NCBI GenBank assembly: GCA_020152595.1
Contig: JAIGNY010000327.1
Location: 2,840,956 to 2,904,955, forward strand
Length of the DNA stretch: 64,000 bases
Source: Chiridota heheva
Taxonomy: Eukaryota > Echinodermata > Holothuroidea > Apodida > Chiridotidae
Reading direction: 5' to 3'
Below are positions 22,802 to 34,068 of this stretch, one piece after another (within the stretch, counting starts at the first letter, position 1; each line of letters opens with the position of its first letter). The notes under the pieces are model-generated. The model was not told where the DNA came from. It was given only the letters and a program-made list of their open reading frames with translations, and searched no databases. Position numbers and translations under genes: made by a program.

Positions 22802-23895
22802 TACTACTGGGGCAGAAAGAAAGGAAGGGGAGGGGGAGTGGGGGTAAACACTTCCAGAAAATAGAGGAAACTTGCAAAATGAAGCAAATATCCGGAAATG
22901 TGAAGGATATTTTTTAAAAATTGAGGAAAATTTTCCAGCACTGATGGAAACTCAACCAAGTTGCAATTTTTACGGAAATTTGTTAGGGTTCTTGCCCCTG
23001 ACTCTAAGAGGTAAACTTTCCTATGCCCCTAGCATTGCTCTTTGGATCTAACTGATACTAAAAAGTGATTGGAACCATTTCAGCCCATTTGGAGGGGTAA
23101 TAAGATGCTACCAAGGGCAAGGTGTGGTATGAAAAGCCCTGAAATCCCTACTTTGTTCCACCTTGTAATTTATGACCGCCCTATATTATACCGTTTTTGA
23201 TATTAGTGGCTTCCCCCTTCCCCCTCTTCCTTCCCCTCCGAACCTCCGGGTTCTACGCCGCTGATTGTAAAATTGCATTATTACATTATAGTTAACAAGG
23301 AGATTGCTATTACAAAACTCGGTGGGTAGTTTTGTAATAGGCGGCAATTACTATTACAAGACGCACAGTGTTTTCACATTACAAAATTTTACATAGCATG
23401 GTCAGATTGTGAGAATAACATTACTCGTAGTTTATTGTAGCTCAGTTTATTAGGGTTCTTGTTTGTACAAGCATATGCTCTCCCATCTTATTCTCCTTTC
23501 AAATTTTAACTTGTAAGTAAATACTAATTAGAATTACCGCCTGTGAGAAATGTTTATCTACGGAAAAAAGTCTAAAGTTTTAACTAAAATAAGGATTTCA
23601 ACTGAAATATAGAAGTACAGGCATAAGTCATTTTCCAGGTCGAGAGTTCACGGTTGCATTTAGGAGTCCAAATTTTAATCTATCCTTCAAGTTCTTATTT
23701 TCACAATCATGATGAATCATTTCCAAAATTTTCGAAATTCTGCATGTACATTTTTTGTATTTCTCCAACATTTCGTTCAGTAAAAAGAAAAGAAACAAGA
23801 TGGTAATCTATGGAGTTGCTGACCTGATCGCCGCTGCTGTGTATAATTTGTAAAATGATCAAAAGGCTTTTTTTGTTCCTCTAGGAAACATGACA
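22802..23895. other. Non-coding stretch with repeat remnants
   Basis: A G-rich run (22808-22846) is present. Near 23252-23264 the sequence TTCTACGCCGCTG looks like one terminal repeat of a hAT-like MITE related in style to those at 27189 and 37644, but the partner end is not visible. No reading frame is convincing. Confidence 0.4.
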
Positions 23896-24645
23896 TAAAG
23901 TGCACCATTTTATTTCCATTACTTGACCTCTGACCGTTATGTGTGGGAGACACCTTTACATCACCTTACAGCCCGCAAAGTCCTAAGCATTTGCACTTTT
24001 ACAAGAAATGATTTAACAGGAAATGCAATAAAAGGCTAACATTTGACCTTCTGGTGGCATGTCACATTTAGATAACGCAACTTTACATATCACCCTTCAT
24101 CAACCCAGAAAGTACAAACTCAAAACAATTACGGCTTTCCCTGTAAAGGCAGCACAAAATTCACCATTTTCATTTGATCTCTGACCATTAAAGTAGCATT
24201 TCACATCATGCGCGAGACGCAACTTTAAATCACCCTTCCCTTCATCAACCCACTAAATCATGAACAACCCAATACCGATTACGATTTTTTTAGAAAACGC
24301 GACTCATAGTTCAACATTATATTTAATCTCTGACCTTCAACATATAAGTAACATGTTACTTCTTGTGTGGGACACAAATTCACACCATCTTCCAGTGCCA
24401 CCGTGGCCCTCACCAAGTAGTAATCCTCTACTAACCCAGCTCGGATCAATGCACTATCAATTATATTTTTTCAAAGAAAAAAACTCAAGATTTACCATTT
24501 AATATCAATTATTAACCTTTAACCTGTAATCTTGATGTGAAAAGTCACATCTTTTGCAGGACACAACTTTACATCGCCTTTCATCAACCCGCTAACTAAC
24601 AACTCACGTATACGACTTTTTTCAGGACACGCAACCGACAAAAAA
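23896..24645. repeat. Degenerate tandem array, unit about 120-190 bases, about five units
   Basis: A phrase pair recurs in order five times: a TTTGAnCTnTGACC-type phrase (near 23925, 24040, 24174, 24330 and 24505), then after 30-60 bases a GACACAACTTTACATCACC-type phrase, then TTCATCAACCCnCTAA. The units differ in length and have many substitutions, so this is an old array. It encodes nothing recognisable. Confidence 0.55.
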
Positions 24646-24979
24646 AAAAAAAAATATTTGCCTTTAAAATAAAGTTTTCAACTTTAATGTCCCATCATCA
24701 ACCTCCACCAAAACATTAAGTAATTATGGTTTCATTTTAAAAATTATTTCATACAAAGAATTAGAAAAAATAAATTCTGACGTTAAATTCAACTTAGATA
24801 AGCATTAAGCCATGGAAAGCAAAGAAAAATGTCAAATGCACATAATTTGCTGGTACTGCGCCGCCAATATTCTCATTAAAATTTAATGAAAATACGTCAA
24901 AATTTCGCAAGAAAAAGATAATCTTTTTCAGTCAAACACCGCGGACTAGCGATTACTAATATACAATACGCGAAACGAA

Positions 24980-25965
24980 TCCCTAGTTTTAAGTGGGCAG
25001 TTTAGGTCTAGAGCGCCCTCTATAGTCATTTTTGTATTGCTCTATTTGGTACTTTAATATGTCTACTATAACATGCCAATAACAAAATTATCAGATTCAT
25101 TCTTTTTATTCCTATAAATTAACCTTATAATTGATCACTCATAATGTTATAATCAGGTTGCCATGGCAACGCATATTTAAATAACACCAAAAAGCCAATT
25201 TATCGCCCATTTAAAAGCATATACCATCCCAATTTCACCACACTACCTCTTTAATACCCTGCTGTATTGAAAACGGCTGGTGTTATTAGTCTAAGGTCCT
25301 TCTACTGACCTTTGATATGCTCTCTTTCTACTATTGTTCTAAAATACATTGTGATATACATTCGTTTCCATGTCAATTTGAGCCAAAACTTTAAACGAAA
25401 TTTACTCAAAACGACCAATTTGGGCTACAAATCACTAAAACTGCTAAAGTATACACCCAACCAGCACAACACTTTGCAGAAATGTAGCCTTTGAAAAGAG
25501 CTACAAAAGGTATGTTTTATTTTTTTTAATATCTTTTTCCAATTTGAAGTTATAACAAAATATAATTAATTTGTATGTATTGTATTGTTTTTTTGTTGCC
25601 ATGGTAACACGATAAAGGTTACCGTGAGAAAAAAAAAACATACAATTTTCTTACAAGACATCAATTAAGCTGTATGCAAAGTAAGAACTATGTAGAACTA
25701 AAAATGTGGAGGTAGTAGCAATGTAATTGCAACCCATATTTTTTAATGCAAAAACGATTGTTTGACCTTTGACCCTTGCTAATTTGCATATTAAGGTTAA
25801 GTCTAATTGAAAATTTAATGCTAATTTGTAGGCATTACCTCATACATTATAACCTTCAAGTTTTATTCATTACACATCAGAACACAGGAGATATATAAGG
25901 AAAGAGCATATTACAAAATAGAGGGCGCTTTAAACCCTAACTGCCTTCTCAAGCTCGGTATAATT
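24980..25965. mobile_element. Inverted-repeat element, about 1 kb
   Basis: GGGCAGTTTAGGTC followed by AGAGCGCCCTCTAT (about 24995-25023) is matched in reverse complement by the stretch 25918-25952 (AGGCAGTTAGGGTTTAAAGC then GCCCTCTAT). The similarity continues inward through TTTTGTATTGCTCT and TTTTGTAATATGCTCT. Each half also has a GTTGCCATGG(C/T)AAC palindrome (about 25158 and 25594). No transposase frame is visible. The outer ends and target duplication could not be placed exactly. Confidence 0.55.
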
Positions 25966-26149
25966 CCTTGAATCATGACGTCATAACCATATAACCGACG
26001 CTGACTGACGGACGAAGACATATACGATAAACGATAATGAACAATGAAGTGATCAAATAATCATGGCCTCGTTAAAGGAATTATAAGCGGTTACCAATGC
26101 ATTTTACAGGTAATACTAATTGCACGGTAAGCCGTTTTACTTTTAATTT

Positions 26150-26931
26150 AGCATTTATTGATATTACTAAATAATTTATGATATTATTAAACAATTTATG
26201 ATATCATTATATAATTTATGTTATCATTAAATAATTTTGATATCATTAAATAATTTATGATATCAGTAGATGATTTATGATATCATTAAATAATTCATGC
26301 TATCATTAAATAATTTATGATATCATTAAATAATTTATGATATTAAATAATTTATGATATCATTACAATTCTTAGAATATCATGAATTATTTAGTGATAT
26401 CATGAATTATTCAATGATATCATTAAAAAATATTATATTATTAAATAATTCGTGATATCATAAATTAGAGTTCATGATATCATTAAATAATTATTCATAT
26501 CTGCATTTCCTTTATTAATATCTCGTTTGCCAAGTCTGATTAAGATATCAAGAATTGAATTCATGATAACAATAATTGGTAACAATAAATGATTTCTAGA
26601 TATCATTAATTTAAATGATGATATCATTTTTTTTGCCAGAATAGATTGATCAATTCTTGATATCACTAAATGAATTATTGATATCACTAACTAAATTATT
26701 GATATCATTGAATAAATTAGTGATATCACTAATTCGGTTTTTTATGGTATCAATAATTTAATTCTTGATATCATCATTTCAATTTTTTATATCATTGATT
26801 TAATTTTTGATATCATCAATTCAATTTTTGATATTATTAATTCTCTGAAATATCAGTCATAGATTTAATGATATCATCAATTCTCTCATGAATTATTTTA
26901 TATCATAAATTATTGAATGATATCATTAAAT
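26150..26931. repeat. AT-rich satellite-like repeat with GATATC palindrome (unit about 20 bases at the left)
   Basis: From 26150 to about 26350 the unit TAAATAATTTATGATATCAT repeats with few changes. Further right the spacing of GATATC becomes irregular (about 19-35 bases) and the flanks vary. The core ATGATATCAT is a perfect palindrome. Open frames that cross it are by-products of the repeat. It directly abuts the duplicated segment at 26949. Confidence 0.85.
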
Positions 26932-26948
26932 GCGAAATTAAAAGAAAA

Positions 26949-27864
26949 CGGCTTGCCATATGGCCGTCCGAGGGTTTTACAAAAGCCCATATCCTGCTGT
27001 GCTGTTTTAATCGCTGTGTTAAAACATAGGAAAATCTCAGTTTTAAGATCTTTATGAAAACGAAACCATTTACCTTTTTTTTCTTCCACAATACTTATTC
27101 ATGATTTTGAAGCCCATCCATTGTCTTTAAAAACTGTTTTGATGGTGATTTTAGTTACTTTCATCGAAGCATTTACTGGATTTTTCTTCAGTGGCGGAGC
27201 TAGGGCCCTGCGGTCCCCTATGGTATATAGGTATATTTTTTCACTGGCCCCCTTATAGAGCCCGGGCCGGGGGCCACTGCCCCTCTTGCCCCCTTTAGTT
27301 ACGCCATTGCTTTTCTCTCCGTAAAAATCGTGACGAGCTCTCCAAAGTAAGGTAAAAGTTCAAAACACTGGTATCAGGGTTGGGGTAATATGCTTAAAAT
27401 TATTTGAGGACAAAATTAAGATCATTCTGACAAAGCACTATTATATTATCTAAACATTTCTTACAGTTTTATTTTTTTGTTTTCTCACACAGCTTTTTGA
27501 CTAAAAGTAAAAAATAAAATTATATGAACAAACAAATTGTTGTCAGCGAGCTGCAGTTTAATGGAACACCCTCAAACTTATTTGCGGAGGTTTAAGTATT
27601 TTAAAACAAACTTGCGGTGACTAATTAAGATGGCGACCAAAACACAAATCGGAGAACTTTATCCAGTCGTGGTGCCAAATAGGTTAGGAGACGTTTTTTA
27701 GAAAAGTGTATTATTTAGACTAATTGGTATAAGATCATTAAAAAAATATGTCATTTTTCAATCATTAATTTTCTACGTGTGAATTTCCAAAAACAGGAAT
27801 GTGACAACAGATATAACAACCCTCGTACGGCAATCCCAATGTCAACCCGTACTGAGTAATATGT
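26949..27864. repeat. Diverged duplicated segment, copy 2 (pair with 16985-17778)
   Basis: It is homologous over its full length to 16985-17778 and longer mainly because of the 121-base MITE at 27189-27309. A small conserved part reads AAGATGGCGACC here and GAAAATGGCAACC in copy 1, followed in both by GAGAACTTTATCC. That looks like a start codon in good context, but no longer protein can be followed in either copy. Confidence 0.8.
27189..27309. mobile_element. hAT-like MITE, 121 bases (filled site)
   Basis: The ends are CAGTGGCGGAGCTAGGG and, in reverse complement, CAATGGCGTAACTAAAGGG. The flanking 8-mers TTTTTCTT (27181-27188) and CTTTTCTC (27310-27317) agree at six of eight positions, fitting the 8-bp target duplication of hAT elements. 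The paralogous segment at 17.2 kb reads straight through the site (TTTTCCTTCTGTAAAAATCG), so it is the empty site. The interior GGTATATAGGTATA then TTTTTTCAC recurs in the copy at 37644-37771. Confidence 0.85.
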
Positions 27865-28004
27865 AGAATAACTACAAGCCTCCCTGCATTGGTCCTGACA
27901 AACACACACAGTAGCGTGTCCTATAATCAGAAATGTTTTGTTACTCCATGCTGCTATATTGCTATAAGGATAAACATCCATAAATGTCTTCTAAAACAGT
28001 TGCT

Positions 28005-30232
28005 GGTTTGGCGATTCTTTAACCGTTTCTTTGGCGGTTCTTTAACCGTTTCTTTAGCGGTTCTTTAACCCTATCTTTAGCGGTTCTTTAACCCTTTCTT
28101 TGACAGTTCTTTAACCCTTTCTTTGGCAGTTCTTTAACCCTATCTTTGGCGCTTCTTTAATCCTTTCTTTGGCGCCTCTTTAACCCTTTCTTTGGCGCTT
28201 CTTTAATTGTTTCGTTGGCAGTTCTTTAAGTCTTTCTTCGACGGCTCTTCAACCGTTTCTTTGGCGCTTCTTTAACCCTTTCTTTGGCGATTCTTTAACT
28301 CTTTCTTTAACGATTCTTTAACCCTTTTTTTAGCGGTTCTTCAACCGTTTCTTTGGTGGTTCTTTAAACCCTTTCTTTGGCGGTTTTTTAACCATTTCTT
28401 TGGCGGTTCTTTAATCCTTTCTCTGGCGGTTCTTTAACCCTTTTCTTTGGCGGTTCTTCAACCCTTTCTTTGGCGGTTTTTTAAAACTTTCTTTGGCGTT
28501 TATTTAACTCCTTTTTTGCCGGTTTTTAACCCTTTATTTGGCACTTCTTTAATTCTTTCTTCGGCGGTTCTTTAACCCTTTCTTTGGCAATTCTTTAACC
28601 CTTTCTCTGGCGGGTCTTTTACACTTTGGTTTAGCGGTTCTTTAATCCTTTTTTTAGCGGTTCTTTAACCTTTTCTTTAGCGGTTCTTTAAGCCTTTCTT
28701 TGGCGGCTCTTTAAGCCTTTCTTTGGCGGTTCTTTAACACTTTTCTTTGGCGGTTCTTTAACACTTTTCTTTGGCGGTTCTTTAATCTCTTTTTTGGCGG
28801 TTCTTTAACTCTTTCTTTGGCGGTTCTATAACCCTTTCTTTAGCGCTTTATTAACCATTTCTTTGTGGTTCTTTAACCCTTTCTTTGGCGGTTCTTTAAT
28901 TGTTTCTTTGGCGGTTCTTTAACCCTTTCTTTGGCGGTTCTTTAACACTTTTCTTTGGCGGTTCTTTAATCTCTTTTTTGGCGGTTCTTTAACTCTTTCT
29001 TTGGCGGTTCTATAACCCTTTCTTTGGCGGCTACCCTTTCTGTGGCGGTTCTTTAACCCTTTCTTTGGCGGCTACCCTTTCTTTGGCGGTTCTTTAACCC
29101 TTTCTTTGGCGGTTCTTTAACCTTTTTTTGGGTGGTTATTTAACCCTTTTTTTGGCGGTTTTTTAACCCTTTCTTTGGCGGTCTCTTTTACCTTTTCTTT
29201 GGCGGTTCTTTAACCCTTTCTTTAGTGGTTCCTTTTACCTTTTCTTTGGCGCTTCTTTAATTTTTTCTTTGGCGGTTCTTCAACCGTTTCTTTGGCGGTT
29301 CTTTAACCCTTTCATTGGCGGTTCTTTAATTGTTTCATTGGCGGTTCTTCAACCGTTTCTTTGGCGGTTTTTCAACCGTTTCTTTGGCAGTTCTTTAACC
29401 CTTTCTTTGGCGGTTCTTTAATTGTTTCTTTGGCGGTTCTATAACCCTTTTTTTGGCGGTTCTTTAACTCTTTCTTTGGCGGTTCTTTAACCCTTTCTTT
29501 GGCGGCTCTTTAATCCTTTCTTTGGCGGTTCTTTAATCTCTTTTATGGCGGTTCTTTAACTCTTTCTTTGGCGGTTCTATAACCCTTTCTTTAGCGCCTC
29601 TTTAACCCTTTCTTTGGCGGTTCTTTAATTGTTTCTTTGGCGGTTCTTTAACTCTTTCTTTGGCGATTGTTTAACCCTTTCTTTGGCGGCTACCCTTTCT
29701 TTGGCGGTTCTTTAACCCTTTCTTTAACTGCTCTTCACCCCTTTCCTTGGCGGTTCTTTAACCCTTTCTTTGGCGGTTCCTTTTACCTTTTCTTTGGCGG
29801 TTCTTTAACCCTTTCTTTGGTGGTTCCTTTTACTTTTTCTTTGGCGGTTCTTTAATTTTTTCTTTGGCGGTTCTTCAACCGTTTCTTTGGCGGTTTTTTA
29901 ACCCTTTCTTTGGCGGTTTTTTAATTGTTTCGTTGGCGCTCTTTTAAGCCTTTCTTTGGCGGCTCTTCAAGCGTTTCTTTTGCGCCTCTTTAACCCTTTC
30001 GTTGGCGTTCTTTAATTGTTTCGTTGGCGGTTCTTTAAGCCTTTCTTCGGCGGCTCTTCAACCGTTTCTTTGGCGGTTCTTTAAGCCTTTCTTTGGCGGT
30101 TCTTTAACCCTTACTTTGGCGGTATTTTAACCCTTTATTTGACGGTTCTTTAATCCTTTCTTTGGCGCTTCTTTAATCTTTTCTTTGGCGGTTCCTTAAC
30201 CCTTTCTTTGGCGGTTTTTTGACCCTTTCTTT
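28005..30232. repeat. Satellite B: 23-base tandem array (about 97 units)
   Basis: The core GGCGGTTCTTTAACCC alternates with a T-rich TTTCTTT linker; the usual period is 23 and occasional units are 22 or 24 bases. About 2.23 kb in total, so about 97 units by length. Units vary at a few positions (TTTAATTG, TTTAACAC, AGCG for GGCG). A block of eight units (184 bases) is itself repeated, with the phrase TTTAATCTCTTTTTTGGCGG at 28781 and 28965. Open frames such as 29667-29855 only read the repeat and are not genes. Confidence 0.95.
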
Positions 30233-30497
30233 TCATTGGCACATCGAATTTCAGTATGTATTATCGTATACCATGACACGTTGCCGATTTGAATGATTTT
30301 GTCGGAAAAAAATAAAAACACGCCATAATTTTTGTATTCAATATTGCTGACCTTGATTGTATTGAGCTCGTGGAATACAATTTCTAATGTATATTTCATT
30401 TAAAAGATGGCGGATTTTCGGCATGCCCAGCAATCCCATAGAAATCCGGAATCGTCAGAATTGTCGAATTTCGTGAACTACATCATTGATAGTTTAA

Positions 30498-31074
30498 GGA
30501 GACATAAAGTCTGATACAATCCTCATTTCATATGATATAGGATTTAGTTAAATCTAAACTAACTACCAAAATTAGCAATATTACTCCTATCTCAAGTTAT
30601 TCATGTTTGAAGTCGACACGTGGAGGCTGTTGTTCAATTCTGTAATAAACTCTTGTGCATGATGAAACTATTTCCCCAACAGGGACAAGAATTATAATGC
30701 ATTTTTTATAAATTGTATTAAAGTTTCTATTCCAAAATGATGTGCCATAAAGTTTTAGCAGCATGCTTTGATCAAAGAGCTTCTACACAGCTCTTTGCTT
30801 TGATAAATTTATATATACACAAAAATGTCCTGACCCTTACAAAACGAAAACAATTTTTCATGAGCTAGAAAACCGAAATAGATTTTAATAAATACAAAGC
30901 ATTCTATCATGGGTTGAGGACATTATATTCTACATGTTCTAAAATCAAAATGGCGGATCCCGAAGTAGTAGCATTACAGTTTTAAATGATTACACATATT
31001 GTATGAATCTTGGTCAGAACAAAATGGTATTTACAATTCTATGAAATAAGGATTATGTCAGACTTTATGTCACC
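30498..31074. mobile_element. DNA transposon, non-autonomous, 577 bases, with 39-base inverted ends
   Basis: The left end GGAGACATAAAGTCTGATAC and the reverse complement of the right end GGTGACATAAAGTCTGACAT continue in parallel through ATTTCATA for about 39 bases with about seven differences. Outside stand TTAA (30494-30497) and TAAA (31075-31078), compatible with a decayed TTAA duplication. No protein is encoded. A second, partial member is at 11559-11800. Confidence 0.78.
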
Positions 31075-31078
31075 TAAA

Positions 31079-31660
31079 ACACTTGAGCAAGTTCAGTCAT
31101 TCTCGCTACCACAAGTCTATAAGATATAGACATCCAGGTATGCAGTATTGTTGCGTAATTGTTGGGAAATTACCAGCAAAAGGAAATAAACGCGGAAATT
31201 CTTATGTGCACTCGGACAATTTCAAGTATTTGATATGGTTCTGGGCATCTTTTACCCCATATTTTTCAGAAATAAAGGTTTGAAAAAATGGCCGATTTTT
31301 TTGTATCTCAAATTTTCCGGGGCAATCTGCACTCTGCTCCCCATCTCCCGCCTTTTTCACCACTGTGAATATAAGACTGGAATCAATCATGGTCCCAACC
31401 AAGGGGCGTAGGAATGGTCACCTCCATTTACAAATATATCTAATTTCTACCATTTTGTAAATGATTTTTTAATTTTATGTGAATAATTTCCCGATTTTAC
31501 TCCCAACCGGGAAGAAAGCGTGCAACCAGGTGCCAGGAAGATCCTCTCAGGAAGCAGTTTCCCCCTGACACCTCCTCCTCTTTCGCTTCCTACGCCTCTG
31601 TGTCTATACGTTAGACTGAAGGCCCGAAAGACGGCATTTAAAAATGAATATATTATATAG
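31079..31660. other. Non-coding stretch before the LINE
   Basis: Several short frames are open but none shows a recognisable motif. C-rich sequence near 31550-31590 (CCCCCTGACACCTCCTCCTC and on) resembles other C-rich repeat ends in the window. Confidence 0.4.
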
Positions 31661-33175
31661 TCGAGTATCCTAGACCCACTACCAACGTCTCTTCTAAAAG
31701 AAACATTGGATATCCAAGTCCCAATACTTACAGACATTGTCAATGCCTCACTTGCAGCATCATGTGTCCCGCCATCACTGAAGTCTGCCAATATCACACC
31801 TATCGTCAAGAAGTCAACACTCGACTGTGAGGACCTCCAAAACTACCGGCCAATCAGCAATCTGCCGTACATCTCTAAACTGATTGAAAAGCTGGTTGTG
31901 AGACAGCTGAACTCACATATAGATATGAATAGTCTAGCCGCACTCAACCAATCGGCGTACAGAAAAAATCACAGTACAGAGACTGCCCTTATTAAAATAG
32001 CTAATGATATTCAGTGTGCTTTAGATCAAAATCATTGTGTATTTTTAATTATGTTAGATCAAAGTGCAGCCTTCGACACAGTAAATCAGGACCTGCTGTT
32101 GCATCGTCTTACTGAATCTTATGGCATCACGGGCTCAGCACACGCCTGGCTGACTTCCTATTTTAAACAGCGTCATCAATCAGTTATAATCAATGGTGTG
32201 TCCTCTAATGCAAAGCAATTGACATCAGGTTTCCCACAAGGCTCTGTTTTGGGACCCTTTATGTATCCTTTGTATACATCCCCAATGTTCAGGATAGCCA
32301 AGAAGTATGGTATTGAAATGCACATGTATGCCGATGACACACAATTATATGTGTCATGCAATCCAAATGATGCTGAGGTTACATTGCATAGGCTTGAAAT
32401 AGCTGTAAGTGAGATAAGATCTTGGATGACAAACAACTATTTGAAGTTGAATGACTTTAAATCTGAGTTCCTTATCATTTGTAAAAGAAACACCAAAAAA
32501 GCATTGTCACACATCTCAAAAGTTAAGATAGGTAATACTTATCTTAAGGCCAGTCATTCAGCACGCAACATCGGGGCAATGTTTGACTCTGAATTTAACT
32601 TGGTTCCACAGGTAAACAGTGTTGTTAAATCTTGCTATTCACAACTACGTCAAATTGCTCATATACGTCAATTCCTTACTTTAGATGCTACCGCCACTCT
32701 GGTTAATGCGATCGTAACATCTCGTCTTGATTATGTTAACAGTTTATTAATTGGCCTTCCCAAATGTCTTACTCGCAAACTTGAACTTGTGCAGAATAAC
32801 AGTGCTCGTCTAGTTTACATGAAACGTAAAAGAGACCACGCTACCCCACTTTTAAAATCCCTTCACTGGCTCCCAATTGAATTTAGAATAAAATACAAAA
32901 TCAATCTTTTAACGTACAAAGCCCTGCATGGTCTTGCACCCTCTTACCTGTCTAGCCTCCTTGAAACTTATACCCCGAACAGGTCATTACGATCATCGTC
33001 TCTTCAATTTTTGTGTGAGAAGGAAACCAAATCCAAGGCAGGTGACAAGGCTTTTTCTGTTTGCGCCCCTAAATTATGGAACATCTTGCCTTTCAACATT
33101 AGATCAAGTAATTCTCTGGCCACTTTTAAAACTGCTTTAAAAACGTATTACTTCAAACTTGCTTTTTATTCGTAG
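31661..33175 (+). CDS. LINE reverse transcriptase, open but 5'-truncated
   Basis: About 504 codons are open from 31661 to the stop at 33173-33175. In order: NYRPISNLPYISKLIEKLVV (fingers), QSAYRKNHSTETALIKI, FLIMLDQSAAFDTVNQDLLL with the first catalytic aspartate, SGFPQGSVLGPFMYPLY, then MHMYADDTQLY with the YADD catalytic pair, then WMTNNYLKLND. The C-terminal blocks are LVQNNSARLVYM, ATPLLKSLHWLPIEFRIKYK, APKLWNILPFNIR and FKTALKTYYFK. No ATG start is placed sensibly because the 5' part is absent, so the protein is probably not made by itself. The lack of any stop or frameshift over 1.5 kb suggests a fairly young insertion. Confidence 0.85.
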   Translation, partial: SSILDPLPTSLLKETLDIQVPILTDIVNASLAASCVPPSLKSANITPIVKKSTLDCEDLQNYRPISNLPYISKLIEKLVVRQLNSHIDMNSLAALNQSAYRKNHSTETALIKIANDIQCALDQNHCVFLIMLDQSAAFDTVNQDLLLHRLTESYGITGSAHAWLTSYFKQRHQSVIINGVSSNAKQLTSGFPQGSVLGPFMYPLYTSPMFRIAKKYGIEMHMYADDTQLYVSCNPNDAEVTLHRLEIAVSEIRSWMTNNYLKLNDFKSEFLIICKRNTKKALSHISKVKIGNTYLKASHSARNIGAMFDSEFNLVPQVNSVVKSCYSQLRQIAHIRQFLTLDATATLVNAIVTSRLDYVNSLLIGLPKCLTRKLELVQNNSARLVYMKRKRDHATPLLKSLHWLPIEFRIKYKINLLTYKALHGLAPSYLSSLLETYTPNRSLRSSSLQFLCEKETKSKAGDKAFSVCAPKLWNILPFNIRSSNSLATFKTALKTYYFKLAFYS

Positions 33176-33355
33176 TCATGTATCTTACTTATTTTGTCTT
33201 TAGTTTTATGTTTTAGTGTTATATTTGGCTTTTATCTTTTATGCTATCTTATGTTTTATTTTATTTCACTTCATATTTAGAATTTACTGTTAAGCGCTCT
33301 AAACAGCCCAGTTGATTTAGCGCTATATAAGTTTCACTTATTATTATTATTATAT
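31661..33355 (+). mobile_element. 5'-truncated L2/CR1-like LINE with intact reverse transcriptase frame
   Basis: Homology begins abruptly at SSILDPLPTSLL, the block just ahead of the reverse transcriptase, and an in-frame TAG lies immediately upstream (31658-31660). The 3' end is TTTAGCGCTATATAAG followed by a TTA microsatellite ending near 33355. This is the same type of end as at 12864 and 37481, so these elements use the same 3'-end logic. Endonuclease and N-terminal parts are missing, as is usual for incomplete reverse transcription. Confidence 0.88.
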
Positions 33356-33559
33356 TAAACAATGTTAACATTGAAAGATCACTCGGTCGAAAAGTGAGTT
33401 AATATTATTGTGGGTTCCAAGAATAATCGAATTCTTCTCACGGTCTCACGCAACGCAACTGGATGTTATCTAGCGAAAAAGAGAAGCTACAGTACCTATT
33501 TGCAGACAGTATGTAGATTAGGACTATCTTGCAAATTTCACCAGAAGTGTAAACTGTTA

Positions 33560-33853
33560 AATACTCTAAACTGAAAGAACTGGGCAAAGATCAAGTGTAT
33601 GTAACTTCTTTATGAGAAACGGGGAGTGTAGGGATGGTATGAATGCAAATTTTATCATCCCAACATGCAAGAAAGAAGAAGAATGCAAGGAAACTATCAA
33701 TGAAACAATACAAATTTTAAAGAAAGAAGAAATCCAAGAAGATACATGTATGATAAAAATAGACAACAAGACCAAGAATTGATAATCAGGGCTTTCGCAG
33801 ACGATATGAGCGGACGAAAGTCCGATATAACCAAGACGACCAAGGAATGATTT
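33560..33853 (+). pseudogene. Possible left remnant of the YVDD-type LINE
   Basis: The plus strand can be read as MRNGECRDGMNANFIIPTCK and then a basic/acidic helix-like run (KEEECKETINETIQILKKEE). After a frame change it meets FADDMSGRKSDITKTTKE up to 33850. If the insertion 33859-38072 is removed, the reading is brought next to NSQIYDERNRMEDYKEYRER at 38087 onward, in compatible frame apart from a stop. The family match is weak by itself; the position relative to the insertion supports it. Confidence 0.35.
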
Positions 33854-34068
33854 ACAAACAGTCCGGGAGCGGCTCAGAAAATAGGGTACTATTTTTTAGT
33901 TTTGTTTGGCGCTGTGACTGGCTGCCACTTTAAGAGCTCTCCAGTTTTGTGTTCTATATGTCAGTTTTACTTGTTTTAATTTTTTGCAATTTGCCACCAA
34001 GTGTTTAGTTAGTATGAGTGCTTCTGCTGGACATTTTTTTAGATCTTTAAATTACTGGATTATCATTT

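Noticed and set aside
26472..26687. Minus-strand frame of 71 codons
   Set aside because: It lies in the GATATC-rich repeat; the composition is isoleucine-rich repeat translation.
29667..29855. Frame with FFGGSLTLSL repeats
   Set aside because: Pure satellite B translation.
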